Part shown: positions 1-11,899 of the stretch, in pieces
Position numbering within the stretch: position 1 is the stretch's first letter
Layout of the letters: the number at the start of each line of letters is the position of its first letter
NCBI RefSeq assembly: GCF_030463535.1
Contig: NC_132899.1
Location: 19,491,490 to 19,555,489, forward strand
Source: Salminus brasiliensis
Lineage: Eukaryota; Chordata; Actinopteri; Characiformes; Bryconidae
Direction: 5' to 3'
DNA length: 64,000 nucleotides
Notes under the pieces: generated by a model
Databases searched by the model: none
Seen by the model: the letters and a program-made list of their open reading frames with translations, nothing else
What the model was told of the DNA's origin: nothing
Made by a program: the position numbers and the translations under genes

Positions 1-1908
1 ATGCAGTGGCTAACAGATGCCCTTGCAGGCCAGCATCAGACTAGGAAAGAGGGAGCCTTCTTCCCACCCGGAGAGAGCAAGGCCACTTGTGCTCTCTCAG
101 GCTCTGGTTGATGATGGCAGGCAGCATGCCTGGGATTCAAACCAGCAATCATCAGGTTCTAGATCACTCAAAGCCATGCCATAGTATTATTCTAAAGCAT
201 GGAAATAACTTACTGTAAATGAGAGCTGGCCAGGCTAAAGTACAGAGTCAAAATAAAATAATGTTACAAGTCAAGCTAAGCTTTTGAATGAAGCCCCAAC
301 AATAACAATTTGCTAGCCAGGCTATCTAATACTAACCAGTGATCATAATATGTTCTGTAATGAGGCAAGGAGGGTTACATGAACACTGACGGTACACTGG
401 CTTGTTATTTTTGATGTAGGTGTCTGAAGCAGATGAATGTCATAGTGAAGAAACTCAGCAGCAAGTTATCAGATAAAAGTCTTTGTTTAGTAGCTTAGCT
501 AACTAAATCTGAGAGATCGTGTTAGCTAGCATTTCCACCCTGTTGTAGGAGCAGGTAGGGCTTGCATACCAGAAAATCCTCACAAGACCTGCCTGATGTT
601 TTGGAGATGTTTTGATGTAGTCGTCTAGCCACCAGTGGCTCAGATTCTTATGCTTGGCCATTTGTCCAGCTTTTAACACAACTGACTGTCCACTTTCTGT
701 CTAATATACCACACCCCTTGACAGGTACTGATGTATATAAAGATAATCTGTGTTTTTCACTTCACCTGTCAGTGATTCTAATGTAATGACTGATCTGTGT
801 ATTTTTTAGTCATATCTGTGTCATGGAAAAAGCTTGTAACTCCAAAACAGTAACTTTAAAAAACCTTTTTGGAAAAATAATGAATGTAGAATGTAAAATA
901 ATTGTAATATATGAATATTGTATGCTTACTACATGTACATATACGTATTTACCAAATACAAAAAAATATGTACGATCCATATATTATGCGTGTGTCCAAT
1001 ACTTGACATGTGCATATATAAATATAATATATGTATGTACCTATATTTTATAATGGATGACACATTCTTTATGATGTATGCACATTTATGTAAAATTTCC
1101 ATATGGGATGTTTTATTGATTGTTGCTATTAAGGCAGTGGATTAGTACAGCTAGCTTATGTATGTTTATACTTAAACAGATGTGATATGTTCTTATACAT
1201 TAATACTTAAATACACTTTTGTTGATCTTGTTGTGATGCTACTCGAGTCGTTCTGAAGAAATGCCGTCCTCCACTTCGGGAGTAAAGGTACACTCTGATG
1301 TCAGACCACTGCCTAATGTCAGTGGATGAAGTCAGTGGTATTTGAAGGCATGAGATCATTTTTCCATTCACACTGCACAGTGGGCCAGTGTAAGGGACAC
1401 CTTCAGCTCAGAGTAAGTGAGAGAGCCTCATCAGGTTCAACATGGATCGTTTGATGAGTACACGCCATCATGTTTTCTCACCTTCCCAAAACCTCCTTCT
1501 AAAAGTAGTGTTCAAAACAAACAGGTAGGTTCCCTGATCTATGTATGCCCATCTAATCATGCTAAACGTCATTTGTCCTCTTTTCCCATGTCCATGCAAC
1601 AAACTACACAGCCTTCATTCTGAAGTGTCTTCGCCTCAGTCACAGTCATCATATTTGGGGGCAATATCAATGAACATCAAAAACTGTTTATTCTCCCACC
1701 CCACTATACCCTTACTTAATCCATCGCAACATGACATCAGCCTTTGTCTCAGTTACACATCCTCCCCAGTGTCCTGATGGCTGAGATAACGCAGGAAAGT
1801 CACTGATTAGCCGGGAATCTCGTTACATGGAGCAATGGATCCCTCCCTTCCTCTTTGCCCTAATTGAGATGAGCAGAGCCAAAAAACCAAGCAGGTGAAC
1901 GGAAATGC

Positions 1909-1910
<2 letters not shown>
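1..1910. other. Intergenic or intronic, no gene seen
   Basis: Short chance ORFs only. The 820-1210 part is strongly AT-rich. No repeat family is recognised with confidence. Confidence 0.6.

Positions 1911-1941
<31 letters not shown>
1911..1941. repeat. (CT)n microsatellite
   Basis: A CT dinucleotide tract of about 31 bp. Confidence 0.95.
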
Positions 1942-1943
<2 letters not shown>

Positions 1944-2420
1944 GTCCTTTAGTCTTCCTCTGTCTCTCAATTTCTTAGGCAGTAACTCTAGAGTTCCATT
2001 ACTTAGATGAATGACCTGGCCAACCTCTCACACTACCTTGGAGGCGCATGTGATGTTTTTGTAACACTTCCTAAATGTTGTGACGCAAATTGTTGTGATG
2101 GCTGTGTGGAGAGTCTCCTCAAGCTGTAGGGGATCTTCTTGAATGGCTAAATAACTCCCTTAGTAGGGTTCAGTGACCCAGAAAATGAGTTCTCCACCAA
2201 GGAGGAAATGATGGCCAGTAATCAAGTGTCTGTGAACAGTTTCGAAAGAATGCACCAAGAGGAGAAAAAACAGGTTGCTACAAATTAGACGATTAACAAA
2301 ATGCCTTATTTCTTTATGGGTTTGGTTTTTATAGAAAGAAATCTCAGTTTGTCTTTATTAGAACTAGAAAAATGTGCTTTATTATTAATGTATATGTAAT
2401 AAAACAAAGGCTTGTTTTTG

Positions 2421-2585
2421 AGCATGGTGGGTCACAACATAGTCTGTAGTAGCACTGGCTTCCCTGTGGCCAGTTTTTGGGCAATTCTCCTAAGGCTACA
2501 GTTGCCTACCTGTGTACCATGATTCAAATGTAAGACTCTCTGGATAAGAGCATCAGCCAAATACCATAATTGTAAATGTCCAAAT
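2421..2585 (+). repeat. Fish SINE 3' tail remnant
   Basis: The segment ends with CTCTGGATAAGAGCATCAGC, CAAATACCATAA and TTGTAAATGT. This resembles the common 3' tail of tRNA-derived fish SINEs (CTCTGGATAAGAGCGTCTGC followed by CAAATG and TGTAAATG). The upstream part is too diverged to identify a tRNA head. Confidence 0.6.
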
Positions 2586-3893
2586 TACACTGAATTAAAA
2601 ATGTAAGAGCAAAAAATGAACCGATCTCTTTGAAGTTATTTCTATCTATGCAGGATTTTTGACGCTGACACAATGAATTCTCTGAGAAATGCGTTCATTA
2701 AGGATGGGTGATACCATCCCTCATGTGTAAGATCAACACACATAAAACACTGCATCCATAGCAGAAGCTCAGTAGACCAGCATTTGGGCAGCATGGTGAG
2801 TGACTGAAAAACAGTGGCCAGAAGTAAAAAATTAGTTCAGTGAATAAAATAAGCAGCACTGTGTCATTATCAATCTGTACAGTGACTTGACATCCTATCA
2901 GTTTTGCAGCAGTTGGCTGAATCTGAACAGAACCTAGTGCTCCTACACTTCTATCTTATATTCATCCAGATACTTCTATCAGCAGTCACATCATCAATAA
3001 ACACCAGTGACCCAGTTCCACTGCCAGCCGTAGATGCCCATGCAGTAACAGTGTCTCCACCATGTTTAAGAAATGACTTTGGATTATTATCTCTTCCTTT
3101 TTGTCTCAAAACTCAAGTTACATTTTTTAAAGATGTTTTTTGTCAGTGTAATCTGACCTTCTGTTCTTGAGTGTTACCTGTGTTTTGCATACTGAAGAAA
3201 CAATGGGAACAGGCCACATCTGTCCATTAAAACTGCTTATTAGACAACTAGCCAACTAAAACTGAGACTGTGAAAGTGGTGGGACTATGGAAAAATGTCT
3301 TAAAATTCCTAAACAATTAATTAACCTTACGACTACACTTGCGATGCCAAATTACAAAAGTTATGTCCCTGTCCAAATACTTATGAACCTGCTTGTATTT
3401 ACTACAATCGTTGTTTAATTCACTTTTTTTTTTTTTTTTTTTTTACCAACGAAGACGTTTGATATACAAAATACATATTCAGTACTATTTACAGAAAATT
3501 CAACTACTCTTTTCATGTAATGTCCAATCCTCAAAAAGGAACATCAAGATCGGAAGCATTGATATGTCAGCATTGATCCACCCATCCCTAGCAGTGTGAA
3601 TTCCTCCTTGCTTAAATAAACAAAGCACATGCTGTGGCTCTTTGATCACTGGGAGGTGGTGATGAGGTTGAATTATAGCGGTGCATACAGGCTTCCACAT
3701 TTAGCCATGGCACATCACTCATAGAGAGGCAACACCTGTTGGGTTCACCTGCTTTACCTCATCTAAGTAATATCTGACCTTATCAGATCTGCTAACTTGG
3801 TCGTGAATGTGGTTATATCTGCGATTATACGAGCTGCAACCTTATGTAAGCGACTGCTCAATAGATTTTTATTGAATAGGAGTACTGTGTGTA
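2586..3893. other. Intergenic or intronic, no gene seen
   Basis: Moderately AT-rich sequence with a 21-bp poly(T) run at 3424-3444. The small ORFs have no recognisable domain. Confidence 0.6.
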
Positions 3894-4558
3894 ATGTACA
3901 GGGAGCTAAAAGTGTCAGTTTGGGTGGAGCCGGCTGAATTGGAAGTGCTGTTTTCCCTGTGCTATCAAGTTACTGTTGCCATTACACAATCATATGAGGT
4001 TCAAAAGAGGGCATTTAGCAATTTGTTACCTAAGCTCTTTGGAGAATGTTTTTTTTTTTTACAGCGTATACAATATGTGGGAGAATACCTCAGGCAGGAT
4101 CCGTTTCACATTCAAGCATGGTTAAGTGGCAGGCCTGTTGTGAGCCATTCTCAGGTATCCCACTGTAAAGACGGCATGTATGGAAACATTCAGGTGAGAG
4201 AAAAAAAAGTTGACCGAATGTGTTCACACTGTAGAGTTCACGGGAATTGTTTACTCTCCACAGACACGCACATTAACGTCTCAGGTGGCGCATTTTTTTG
4301 GGTTTCACAGTGTCACAATCTTATCTAGGACATGGTGCCAAGGTGAATCTCAGCTTTAATATCCTGCTGGCCTCAATCAGAATAGTGAGTATCACCTTTA
4401 GATGGGACTATCACATCTCATTCAGCTCTGGGCAGTGTGCGAGCTGGGAAAATCTCCAGTTACCCATAACCGAGCATGATGCCACTGCCATGGTGAAAGT
4501 CAACACCTCCCCTATTTTAATGTACAAAGTGGCAAAAGGCGACAGTGTCATCAAGTAA
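3894..4558 (+). other. Two overlapping unassigned open frames, probably chance
   Basis: Frames of 144 and 86 codons overlap at 4298-4328 in different phases. Neither translation shows a domain, signal peptide or family resemblance. The first is interrupted in character by poly(T)-encoded phenylalanines. No splice context supports exons. The local DNA is fairly unique and may belong to the conserved-looking block that follows. Confidence 0.25.
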
Positions 4559-4559
4559 A

Positions 4560-4860
4560 CAGTAGTGTGAGCAAACAGCTATAAACTTGCCCTGTCATCA
4601 TGATCATTCTGCCAATCAGACGGCTGACAGGCCTCTATGGAGGTTCAGATATTGGGTGCGCGCTGAGGCAGATGGATCATTCAGAGAAAATGCTTGATAA
4701 GGTTTATGGCTCTATCTCTCAGCAACAGAGCCCCGTTAAATAAATGCAGCGGCCTGTTTGTTAGAGGTAAATATTTTATTTCTCCCACCTCAGCGGGCTC
4801 TCAAAAAAGCTTCTGCTCTTTCTGAATGACCAGGCAGAGACATGCTGGATGTGTTTTTGA
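4560..4860. promoter_or_regulatory. Candidate conserved non-coding element A
   Basis: This unique, non-repetitive block includes CAGAGCCCCGTTAAATAAAT and GAGGTAAATATTTTATTTCT. It mixes GC-rich words with AT-rich homeodomain- or MEF2-like cores, and the lack of ORFs fits a developmental enhancer. The call is on texture only. Confidence 0.35.
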
Positions 4861-5049
4861 GTGGGGAAAGCATCAGGAGAACATCTGATGAAGCTACACT
4901 TACTTGGTTAAGATCTAGCTAGTTTGGATTATGGTAGTCATGGAAGTATCGAATCCCAGAACTGTATTTTAGCTTGTTCCTCACAGACTCCCAGCTTCTA
5001 TCTGGGCTCTAAATGAGTCAGAGCAGTGTAGTGCTGTTAAGCAGCTGTT

Positions 5050-5215
5050 AGAAGTTCAGCAGTGTTGGGTAATAACAGAACACATGTCATCTGGATCATG
5101 TTATGTGATTACAAAATTCATATTCATGTGATTATACAAATTCAAGGATTGGATACTTTTAAAATAGGTGTAGTCAGATTACAGTAACCTTTTATGGATT
5201 AATCTTTTAATACCA
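5050..5215. repeat. Dispersed repeat of the GTTGGGTAAT...GATTACA type
   Basis: It begins CAGTGTTGGGTAATAACAGA and contains repeated GTGATTACA/GTGATTATA and CAGATTACAGTAACC. This resembles a widespread fish repeat with alternating TAATTACA motifs, identified from memory. A fragment at about 14260-14370 shows similar AAGTAATC words. Confidence 0.45.
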
Positions 5216-5424
5216 TTTTTATTAGACATTAAAAGATTTTCCTTGATTAACTGAGCGCAGCCGTAAACTGTGTAATAACCCCATTAAGCTTGATGGCAGT
5301 ACTTACAGTATTACATCTAGTTTTGAGAGTTGGAGAGAGAGATATTCAGCCTGTCTTTACAGGCTTGATGGTTTGACATTGTTTGATGAAACTTATTTAC
5401 CATTTATCAGTACAGGATTTCATA

Positions 5425-5947
5425 TCTTAGTAATTAAAAGTATTGGGACGCCTGCTCATTCATTCTTTGTTTCTTCTAAAATCAAGAATATTCAAATAAA
5501 GCATATCCTGCTTTTGTTGGTGTAACTGTCTCTGCTGTCCAATGAAGGCTTTCTATTAGATTTTGGAGCATCGCTGTGAGGATTTGATTGCATTCCGTGA
5601 CAAGAGCATTGGTGAGGTCAGGATGTTGGATGATCACCACCCGTTACATCCCTGACTCCACAATTCATCCCAAAAGTATGCACCATCCATCATTCCTGAG
5701 AACACTCAATGCTCAATGCTGGGGTTGCTTTATACCCCTCTAGCCCACACCTGGCATTAGGCATGGTGCCAATAGGTTCATGTTTATCTGCTCCAGAGAG
5801 TCCTATTCTATTGCCAGTACTTCTCTACAGGGACTAGATCAGATGTGTGAGTGCATTTGCAGATCTGTGTCGGTAGTGGGTGAAACTTAAAGTAGCCATA
5901 TGCATGCATTAGAAGGACTGTCCAAAAACATTTGGACATATAGTGTA
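5425..5947 (+). mobile_element. Non-autonomous DNA transposon (ACACTATATGGAC family), copy 1
   Basis: Left part reads AAAGTATTGGGACGCCTGCT. The right end is CATTTGGACATATAGTGTA, an inverted terminal repeat with TACACTATATG outermost. Internal blocks GCATGGTGCCAATAGGTTCA and GATTTTGGAGCATCGCTGTG are also found, reversed, in the copy at 7533-7942. It is about 0.52 kb and has no transposase. The family is common in otophysan fish as I recall it. Confidence 0.8.
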
Positions 5948-7136
5948 TGTGTTAGTATTGAAATAACAGAAGGCTTAGTAAATGTAACAGTAAGCAGATA
6001 GCAGTTTCATTACAGGACGTTCTCTGATGTGCTAGACTCTGTTTATGTGATAGACTCTTTAGTGGTACCAGATACCACCTAGTGGTCAGTACTGGGAAAC
6101 ACAAGAGAAGAGGAGATCATAATCTTTATTATATATTAACTATAATAATAACAACAGAAATGCAGTATTATAACTAAGATAACTGCACCGTTACCTGCTG
6201 CATGTGGGTGTGTTCATGCAGAAGTCTAGAGAATTGTGGTTTGACTGACTGTGCGTGTGTGGCCTGTCTATGGCGGGTCAGTAGGTCTATTGGGGTATAT
6301 GGAGTCACTGCTGTAGAGAAGTAACAGGCCGGAATTGTCCAGGTTGAGTTGTATTGTGTGGTGTTACTTTGAAGAGCTGGGGGAGCTTTTTCACTAATAG
6401 ATGTTGGAGAGGATTTCCAGTTCATTATAGTGGTTTGGAGATGGTTAGCTAACCCTATGTTCTGTACATTAGTGATGTACATTATCTTTAATAAGATTAA
6501 TGATGTGTCTTCTAATAGACACAGTGAGGGGAAAGTGTAATCGGGCTGTTCAGTGTTGTAGGTACATATAAGATATAGATTTGCCTGGATGTAAATGTAG
6601 CTACTGAAAGTCACTGCACGTCCCACAGACTGTATTAATTGCATATTTACCAGCAGAATTGCTGAACCATTTTCTGCAGTGTCAAAAGCCTTAATGCTAA
6701 TAATGGTCAGGGTCAGAGTCTGTATGGGAGCCGGTCTGATTTTTCAGAGCAGAGTCACCACTAGATGGCAGGAGAGGCCTCAGTTTTGTCTGGGTCTATG
6801 CTTAGGACCGGTCAGTTTTTGAATGTGGTTAGGATGGACATGATTAACTATTATCTATTTAATAATTATTATTAGTAGGGCAAATAAATGAATGAATTAT
6901 GATTGAAGTTCAGCGGCAATGGTGGGTGGAGAACTTGCAATGATGTGTGTTGTCATAGCAACACTTCATCACTTCCTCTTAGTACAGAACGAGTTACACT
7001 AATCTGGCATGCTCGCACTATGAAGATTAGTAGATATGTAGTATGTAACCATCGCAGCCATCGTCTCTCTTTTTCATCTTTTCTTGCTATTTTTATTGCT
7101 TGTAAAGAAAATGTAATCTGTTCTTTTGTATCTCTT
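5948..7136. other. Intergenic or intronic, no gene seen
   Basis: AT-rich sequence. A 156-codon minus-strand frame at 6174-6644 shows no recognisable domain and is taken as chance. Confidence 0.5.
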
Positions 7137-7230
7137 TTTCTTCTTCTTCTTCTTCTTCTTCTTCTTCATTGTCATCATCATCATCATCTTCTTCTTCTTC
7201 TTCTTCTTCTTCTTCTTCATCTTCTTCTTG
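7137..7230. repeat. (TTC)n / (ATC)n compound trinucleotide tract
   Basis: TTC repeats flank a short CATCATCATCATCAT core, giving about 94 bp of almost pure pyrimidine on the plus strand. GAA/TTC tracts of this kind can form triplex structures. Confidence 0.9.
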
Positions 7231-7532
7231 CTGCTGTTAATGTTGCCTGTAAAGAAACTAATCTGTTGGGTTGGGTTTGGGCATATAGGTCAATATCACT
7301 GTATTTTCTTTATGTTGTAAGAGAGCAGATAAATGTAATGTGTAAAGTGAAGGACGTTGTGTAATCAGCAGGGACGTAACCACACAGTGTATTTTTCAGG
7401 CTAATAGGTCCATATGGGAAACTGTAACACACAGCTCTGATCTCAACAATCTCTGATTGTTGATCTAACAAACAGAAAACCTTAACATATTAACAGAAAC
7501 TATATTACACTGTAATGTGGCCCCTTTATATG

Positions 7533-7942
7533 AATGCGTTCAGCTACTTTTAGTTGCACCCATTGCTGACACAGATGTGCATATGCACACACACACACAG
7601 CTTGTCTAATGCCTGTAAAGTAGTACTGCCAATAGAATAGGCATACAGAGCAGATAAACATGAACCCATTGGCACGGTACCTAATGCTAGGCGTGGGTTA
7701 GTGGGGTATAAAGCCCCCCAGCATTGAGCTGTGGAGCAGTGGGACTATGTTCTCTGGAATAATGATGCTCCATCCAATACTTTTTGGGCGAGTTGGGGAT
7801 GAGCTGGGGAGGTGATCATCTTGACCTTAATAACATATCTGAATGCTCCAAGTTACTCCACACACAGTTGCTCCAACAAAAGCAGGATACACTTTTTTGT
7901 GTGAATGAGCAGGTGTCCCAATACTTTTGTCCATATAGTGTA
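7533..7942 (-). mobile_element. Non-autonomous DNA transposon (ACACTATATGGAC family), copy 2
   Basis: This copy is inverted relative to copy 1. It ends on the right with CCCAATACTTTTGTCCATAT followed by AGTGTA, and contains TGAACCCATTGGCACGGTAC, the reverse of a block in copy 1. It is about 0.41 kb, internally deleted and non-coding. Confidence 0.8.
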
Positions 7943-8479
7943 AGGCCCATTTTCAGCCACTGGCTTTTTTTCTGTATCAGAAAATAGAGATTGCGACATC
8001 TCCCTATTAAATCAAATTCTGCATTCTGTGAATTGTTACACCCCCAGCAATCAGGCACGGAGAGTATTCTACGTCAGCTCAACTCTGGGAAATTCAGAGA
8101 GACTTGAAATGCTTCATCCTTTCCTATCAGAAACAATTGGACCCCATAAAACTGTGGATGTAAACAAAGAAACACTCACTCATGTTCACTTACTCCCCAA
8201 TATAATGAGCCTGTATGAACAGCTATTAGCTTATTTTAAACAGAGAAACCAGAGAACCTCCATATATTTTCCAAGCCATCAAGTAAACATTTTACAAGTC
8301 TCTGGATGAATCCCTCCTTCATTCAAGTATAAAATGTCTTTATCCTGTAGTCCTCCAACAAATACACACACAATCCTCTACATCGCCTCTTCTTCCCCAC
8401 TCAGTTTCTCTCCCGTCTCAGCTGTCTGTCTTTTTTTCCTTCTTCCTCTTGTTCTCCGCTCCCTCCCTCCTCCACCTCA
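7943..8479. other. Intergenic or intronic, no gene seen
   Basis: Unique, mildly AT-rich DNA with pyrimidine-rich 8380-8480. No feature is identified. Confidence 0.5.
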
Positions 8480-9110
8480 TGTCCCTGGTGAATTATGGGC
8501 CAGGAAGATGAGTGAAAGCTTGGCTGGAGAGAAACACATGGGCTATGTGCGGAGTGTGGAAGGCCAGCAGGTAATAACAGGAGCCTTCTTGGAGCAGGCC
8601 CCGGATTTCAGCAGCATTTTATTCTCTGCTGCCGAACAGTCGAAAGAGGACGGCGGAGGGTTGGAAAGTGTAGAATAACACCCGCCTGGCCATGTGTCTG
8701 CAGCAGATGACAGATTCTGTATTTCTTCCCGCCTGTTTGCTGGTGTGTGGAACATTCCTCTATCCTAAATATGATTTCGAAAAGAGTTTGTTCTGTGAAA
8801 GCAATTGTAGCAGGGAGCTGCTCGCCGGGCCTTCGGAACAAAGCCCCCATTGGGCCCGGACTGAAATCAGAACACTGCACTTGATAAATGTCAGCTCACT
8901 GATAAATTACATGGCTGTTTTGATGGAATCCTCAAGGGCAGATGCATCAATTGCTGTCAGTGTCCATGTTTGTCTGGTTTGTTTGTCGTCGCAGGTGCAG
9001 CTCCTCCATAAAGCCGGAATGGTTTTGTTTAGTTTAAGACTGCAGGTCCTCCCCTTTTCTGTCTGGAGTGCTGCATCATGCTGTTTCTGTGCTGTACTGT
9101 GACAGAGCTT
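8480..9110. promoter_or_regulatory. Candidate conserved non-coding element B
   Basis: About 0.6 kb of complex, repeat-free sequence of higher GC than its flanks. It includes GGGAGCTGCTCGCCGGGCCT, CGGAACAAAGCCCCCATTGG (SOX-like ACAAAG) and CTCACTGATAAATTACATGG. Several overlapping open frames on both strands show no family resemblance, which fits selection on DNA rather than protein. Confidence 0.35.
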
Positions 9111-9584
9111 TTCATCACATAACATTTAAGAACAAACACTGTATATTTTATAGTAATTTATGGAATCTTTAGAGAGCAGTTGATTTTTGTAAAGGACAGT
9201 TTATCTACGCAGATCCACACCAAAGCACTTTTAAATTTATCCCCACTTACATTTTTCCTGTGTTGGATCCCAAAAAGAAATTAGACAATTAGGAATCTGT
9301 GAAGTAATGGAGTTTAAATGTGCTTCAGTAATGAAAAAAACAACAAAAGTAATGTTGAAAACAAGAAGAAGTCAAAAATAGCTATGTTTAAAAAAAAAAA
9401 AGATCAACATCTGGGCAGAAATGCCTAAAGCATCAAAACACAACTAACATTACATAATAGCTTAACATGCCTAAAAAATACAGTAATAAATAAATAATAA
9501 ATAAATATTTAAAGTTTGTGTTTTCTGACAAATGTCAGTATTGTGCCATGCCCCCATTAATTAACATCACATTTGAGTAGACTA
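9111..9584. other. AT-rich intergenic, no gene seen
   Basis: Many A-runs and AAATAAATAAAT words at 9485-9510. Nothing else is recognised. Confidence 0.6.
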
Positions 9585-9900
9585 TTAGCCATAACATTAG
9601 TAACACTTACAGCTGAAGTGAAAAACGCAGATTATCTTCATCTACAGAGACACCTGTCAAAGAGTGGGCTATAGAGTGAAAATCAGGAAAAATTAACATG
9701 CAAGGATCTGAGCCACTTTGATAAGGGCCAAATTGTGGTGTCCAGAGGACAGGGCCAGAACATCTCCAAAACATCAGACAATAAACAATATTCTGGTACC
9801 AGATACCACAGGACACCTTCAGAGGTCCATGCATTAAATGATCTGTTGATGGTGACACAAGGGGGACCTCAATATTAGGCAGGTGGTACTAACGGTAACC
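9585..9900 (+). pseudogene. Tc1/mariner-like transposon relic, copy 1
   Basis: Translating about 9700-9775 gives KDLSHFDKGQIVVSR and QNISKTS, matching the N-terminal helix-turn-helix of a fish Tc1-like transposase. The rest of the coding region is deleted: the sequence jumps to ACCACAGGACACCTTCAGAG and then GGGGGACCTCAATATTAGGC near the element's right end. Relatives lie at 15480-15655 and 62300-62692. Confidence 0.75.
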
Positions 9901-10619
9901 CTGACCGATGTATTAAATGTTTAGTAAAGAATATAAATTATTTCACAGGATACCTCTATGTTTCTAAATATTTGGAGCAGTTTCTGTTGTCCCTCAGTTC
10001 CTCATTCAACCCCGTCACAATGTAATTTCTTTCCCTGTAAAAAAAAACAAACCTTTTTGACATAATATTCATCATAGTGCCAAGTACAGGAATATCTGTT
10101 GCATAGAAAAGCATTAGCCATTTTAGCAGAAACAACCTACAACCCCGTCACATTCAACCCTGTCACATTTTTTAATGTGTTGGGGTTGAGTGGTTAGTTA
10201 CAGGGTTGAATAAATCCTAATCACTATTTTGTCTTCAAAAAGAGAACCCATTCCTGAGAACGACTAATCTAAAAGTAGGCCATCATGCTACTCAAACATT
10301 TAACCACCCCTCAGGAAGACAAGCACTGTGTAATGCTGTAGGTTGGATTAGTTGCAGGTCTGGGCTGGATTTTTTTCCCCCTTCCGAAACATGACCCAGC
10401 ACTATCTACTGAAATCACTCTGATATCAATACTTTCCATTAATAACGTCAACAATAAATAGACTTCAGTAATACCTGGTGTCATTTTGCCTAGATGTGTC
10501 TTGCTGTGTTAAATATCAGGGTGAAAAATGATGAACCTACAGTGATAAAATGACATGCTATTTCATCATCCAGGACTATCGTCATATGATCTGAATTTTA
10601 CTGATGTAACTAAAAAGGC
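9901..10619. repeat. Repeat-like segment with CAACCCCGTCAC motifs
   Basis: TTCAACCCYGTCACA occurs at about 10005 and 10154, with an ACAACCCCGTCACA variant at 10140, and GGGTTGA occurs inverted at about 10185 and 10203. This suggests a small fold-back or miniature element around 10000-10215. The remainder to 10619 is unremarkable. Confidence 0.4.
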
Positions 10620-11040
10620 TGATGTGTTTGTCCAAATGTGTATTTGGCTGTTCTCCCTGTAGTGAGGACAGATTCTGCTTCTTTTGAGCCCCCCCACCCC
10701 CCTTCCCAGGCCAAGCCAGAGCGTCAGCACCCCGCCGGGTCCTGGCCTGTTTATCTCTTCCGAAGCGGCCGTGATTAATGAGGCCCTGAACACATCCTCT
10801 TTCCCCCAAACCAGCTGAGTAAACAGCCCGCGTTATTGCAGCCCGACCCGCTTTGGGAGCTCAGCTACAGGTAGCCAAAAAAGCCCCAGCGTGCCCTGTA
10901 CACCTCCCCCAAACCTCCCCACTCTCTCTGCTGGGAAAACCCTCTCACGCACAGGGCAACGGCAGAGGGCGACAGGCGGGTCGAGGAGAGAGAGGCTCTC
11001 ACCACAACACATTGCAATGCAGGCCAGAAATTCTGAACTG
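10620..11040. promoter_or_regulatory. Candidate conserved non-coding element C
   Basis: A GC-rich, non-repetitive block inside AT-rich DNA. The core around 10745-10870 contains CGAAGCGGCCGTGATTAATG (homeodomain/Pbx-Hox-like TGATTAAT at 10772-10779) and CTCTTCCG (ETS-like). Open frames on both strands carry no known domain. Confidence 0.4.
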
Positions 11041-11439
11041 AACCACACTATGATTCGTGTTTATATTTAGGTTGTATTAAGGTTGGTGTCCATGCGATCA
11101 AAATAGATCCTCATCACTGTTATGCAAACACTATTAGATTTTTCAAGATTCTATCCATCCCCTGTACATTTTTTGGAGGTATAAAAGGTAGAGCTTTTAT
11201 ACACACATTTAAGACCTGTGGAATCATTTGTCATATATCTGGTAGCACTGATGCAGAAAGACGATAATTTCTGTCTCATTAGCTTCGCAAAATTGTACGT
11301 GACATATGCGCCAGGCAAGAGGACTGACAGCTATGAGTCTGTTTTGGTTGCGTGTACATGGATATCAGGGCTAATTGTTTGGAATCCCAGTGTGGATAGT
11401 CTGTTTGTTTAGGGAGGACGACGGTGTTGGAGGTTTGTT
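11041..11439. other. Intergenic or intronic, no gene seen
   Basis: Unique sequence with mixed composition and no recognised element. Confidence 0.5.
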
Positions 11440-11760
11440 TCTCGTACTAAGCTCTGGTGTCAAAAGTTGTACTCTTCGCCTGGCAGGGGGCTTTCCACAG
11501 TGACATTATTAGTCTTACGATGGCCATTCCCTCTCTCCTGTCCGCAGGTAACATGGCAGGGTTTTACGTTCAGCCAGTTCCCTCTCATTTGGGCCATTTG
11601 TCAGTGGACATTTCCTCCTTCATCTGTTTGATTTCTGCTTTTGGTGTCTGTGCTCACACCTCTCAAACTGAAGCTGATTGGCAAGGTTGACTTGGCCCAA
11701 ATGGGAGACACATCGCAAAACAGTCCTTCGTCCCAGGCCCATCATGGTCAATTGTTAAGT
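11440..11760. promoter_or_regulatory. Candidate conserved non-coding element D (weak)
   Basis: A complex, repeat-free block of moderate GC (for example CCTCTCATTTGGGCCATTTG). It contains no ORF with a domain. The call is weak. Confidence 0.22.
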
Positions 11761-11899
11761 TCATTTTTGAATGTAACTAAGTAACTTTTCATAGTTAAAG
11801 CATTTGTCTGAGGTTTGCGAACAAGCAGGAATGGAACAAATACTGCAAAAACATGCTTTGAAAAACTGTGAGTTAAACACCTTTAATGGCTTAGTAGAG

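Noticed and set aside
2421..2585. Functional tRNA gene at the SINE-like segment
   Set aside because: No complete A and B box or cloverleaf can be seen; only the 3' tail of a SINE is clear.
3894..4328. 144-codon plus-strand frame as an exon
   Set aside because: It has no family resemblance, includes phenylalanines from a poly(T) run and lacks acceptor/donor pairing with the overlapping second frame.
7126..7364. Leucine/phenylalanine-rich frames as membrane proteins
   Set aside because: The hydrophobic stretch is simply the translation of the TTC repeat.
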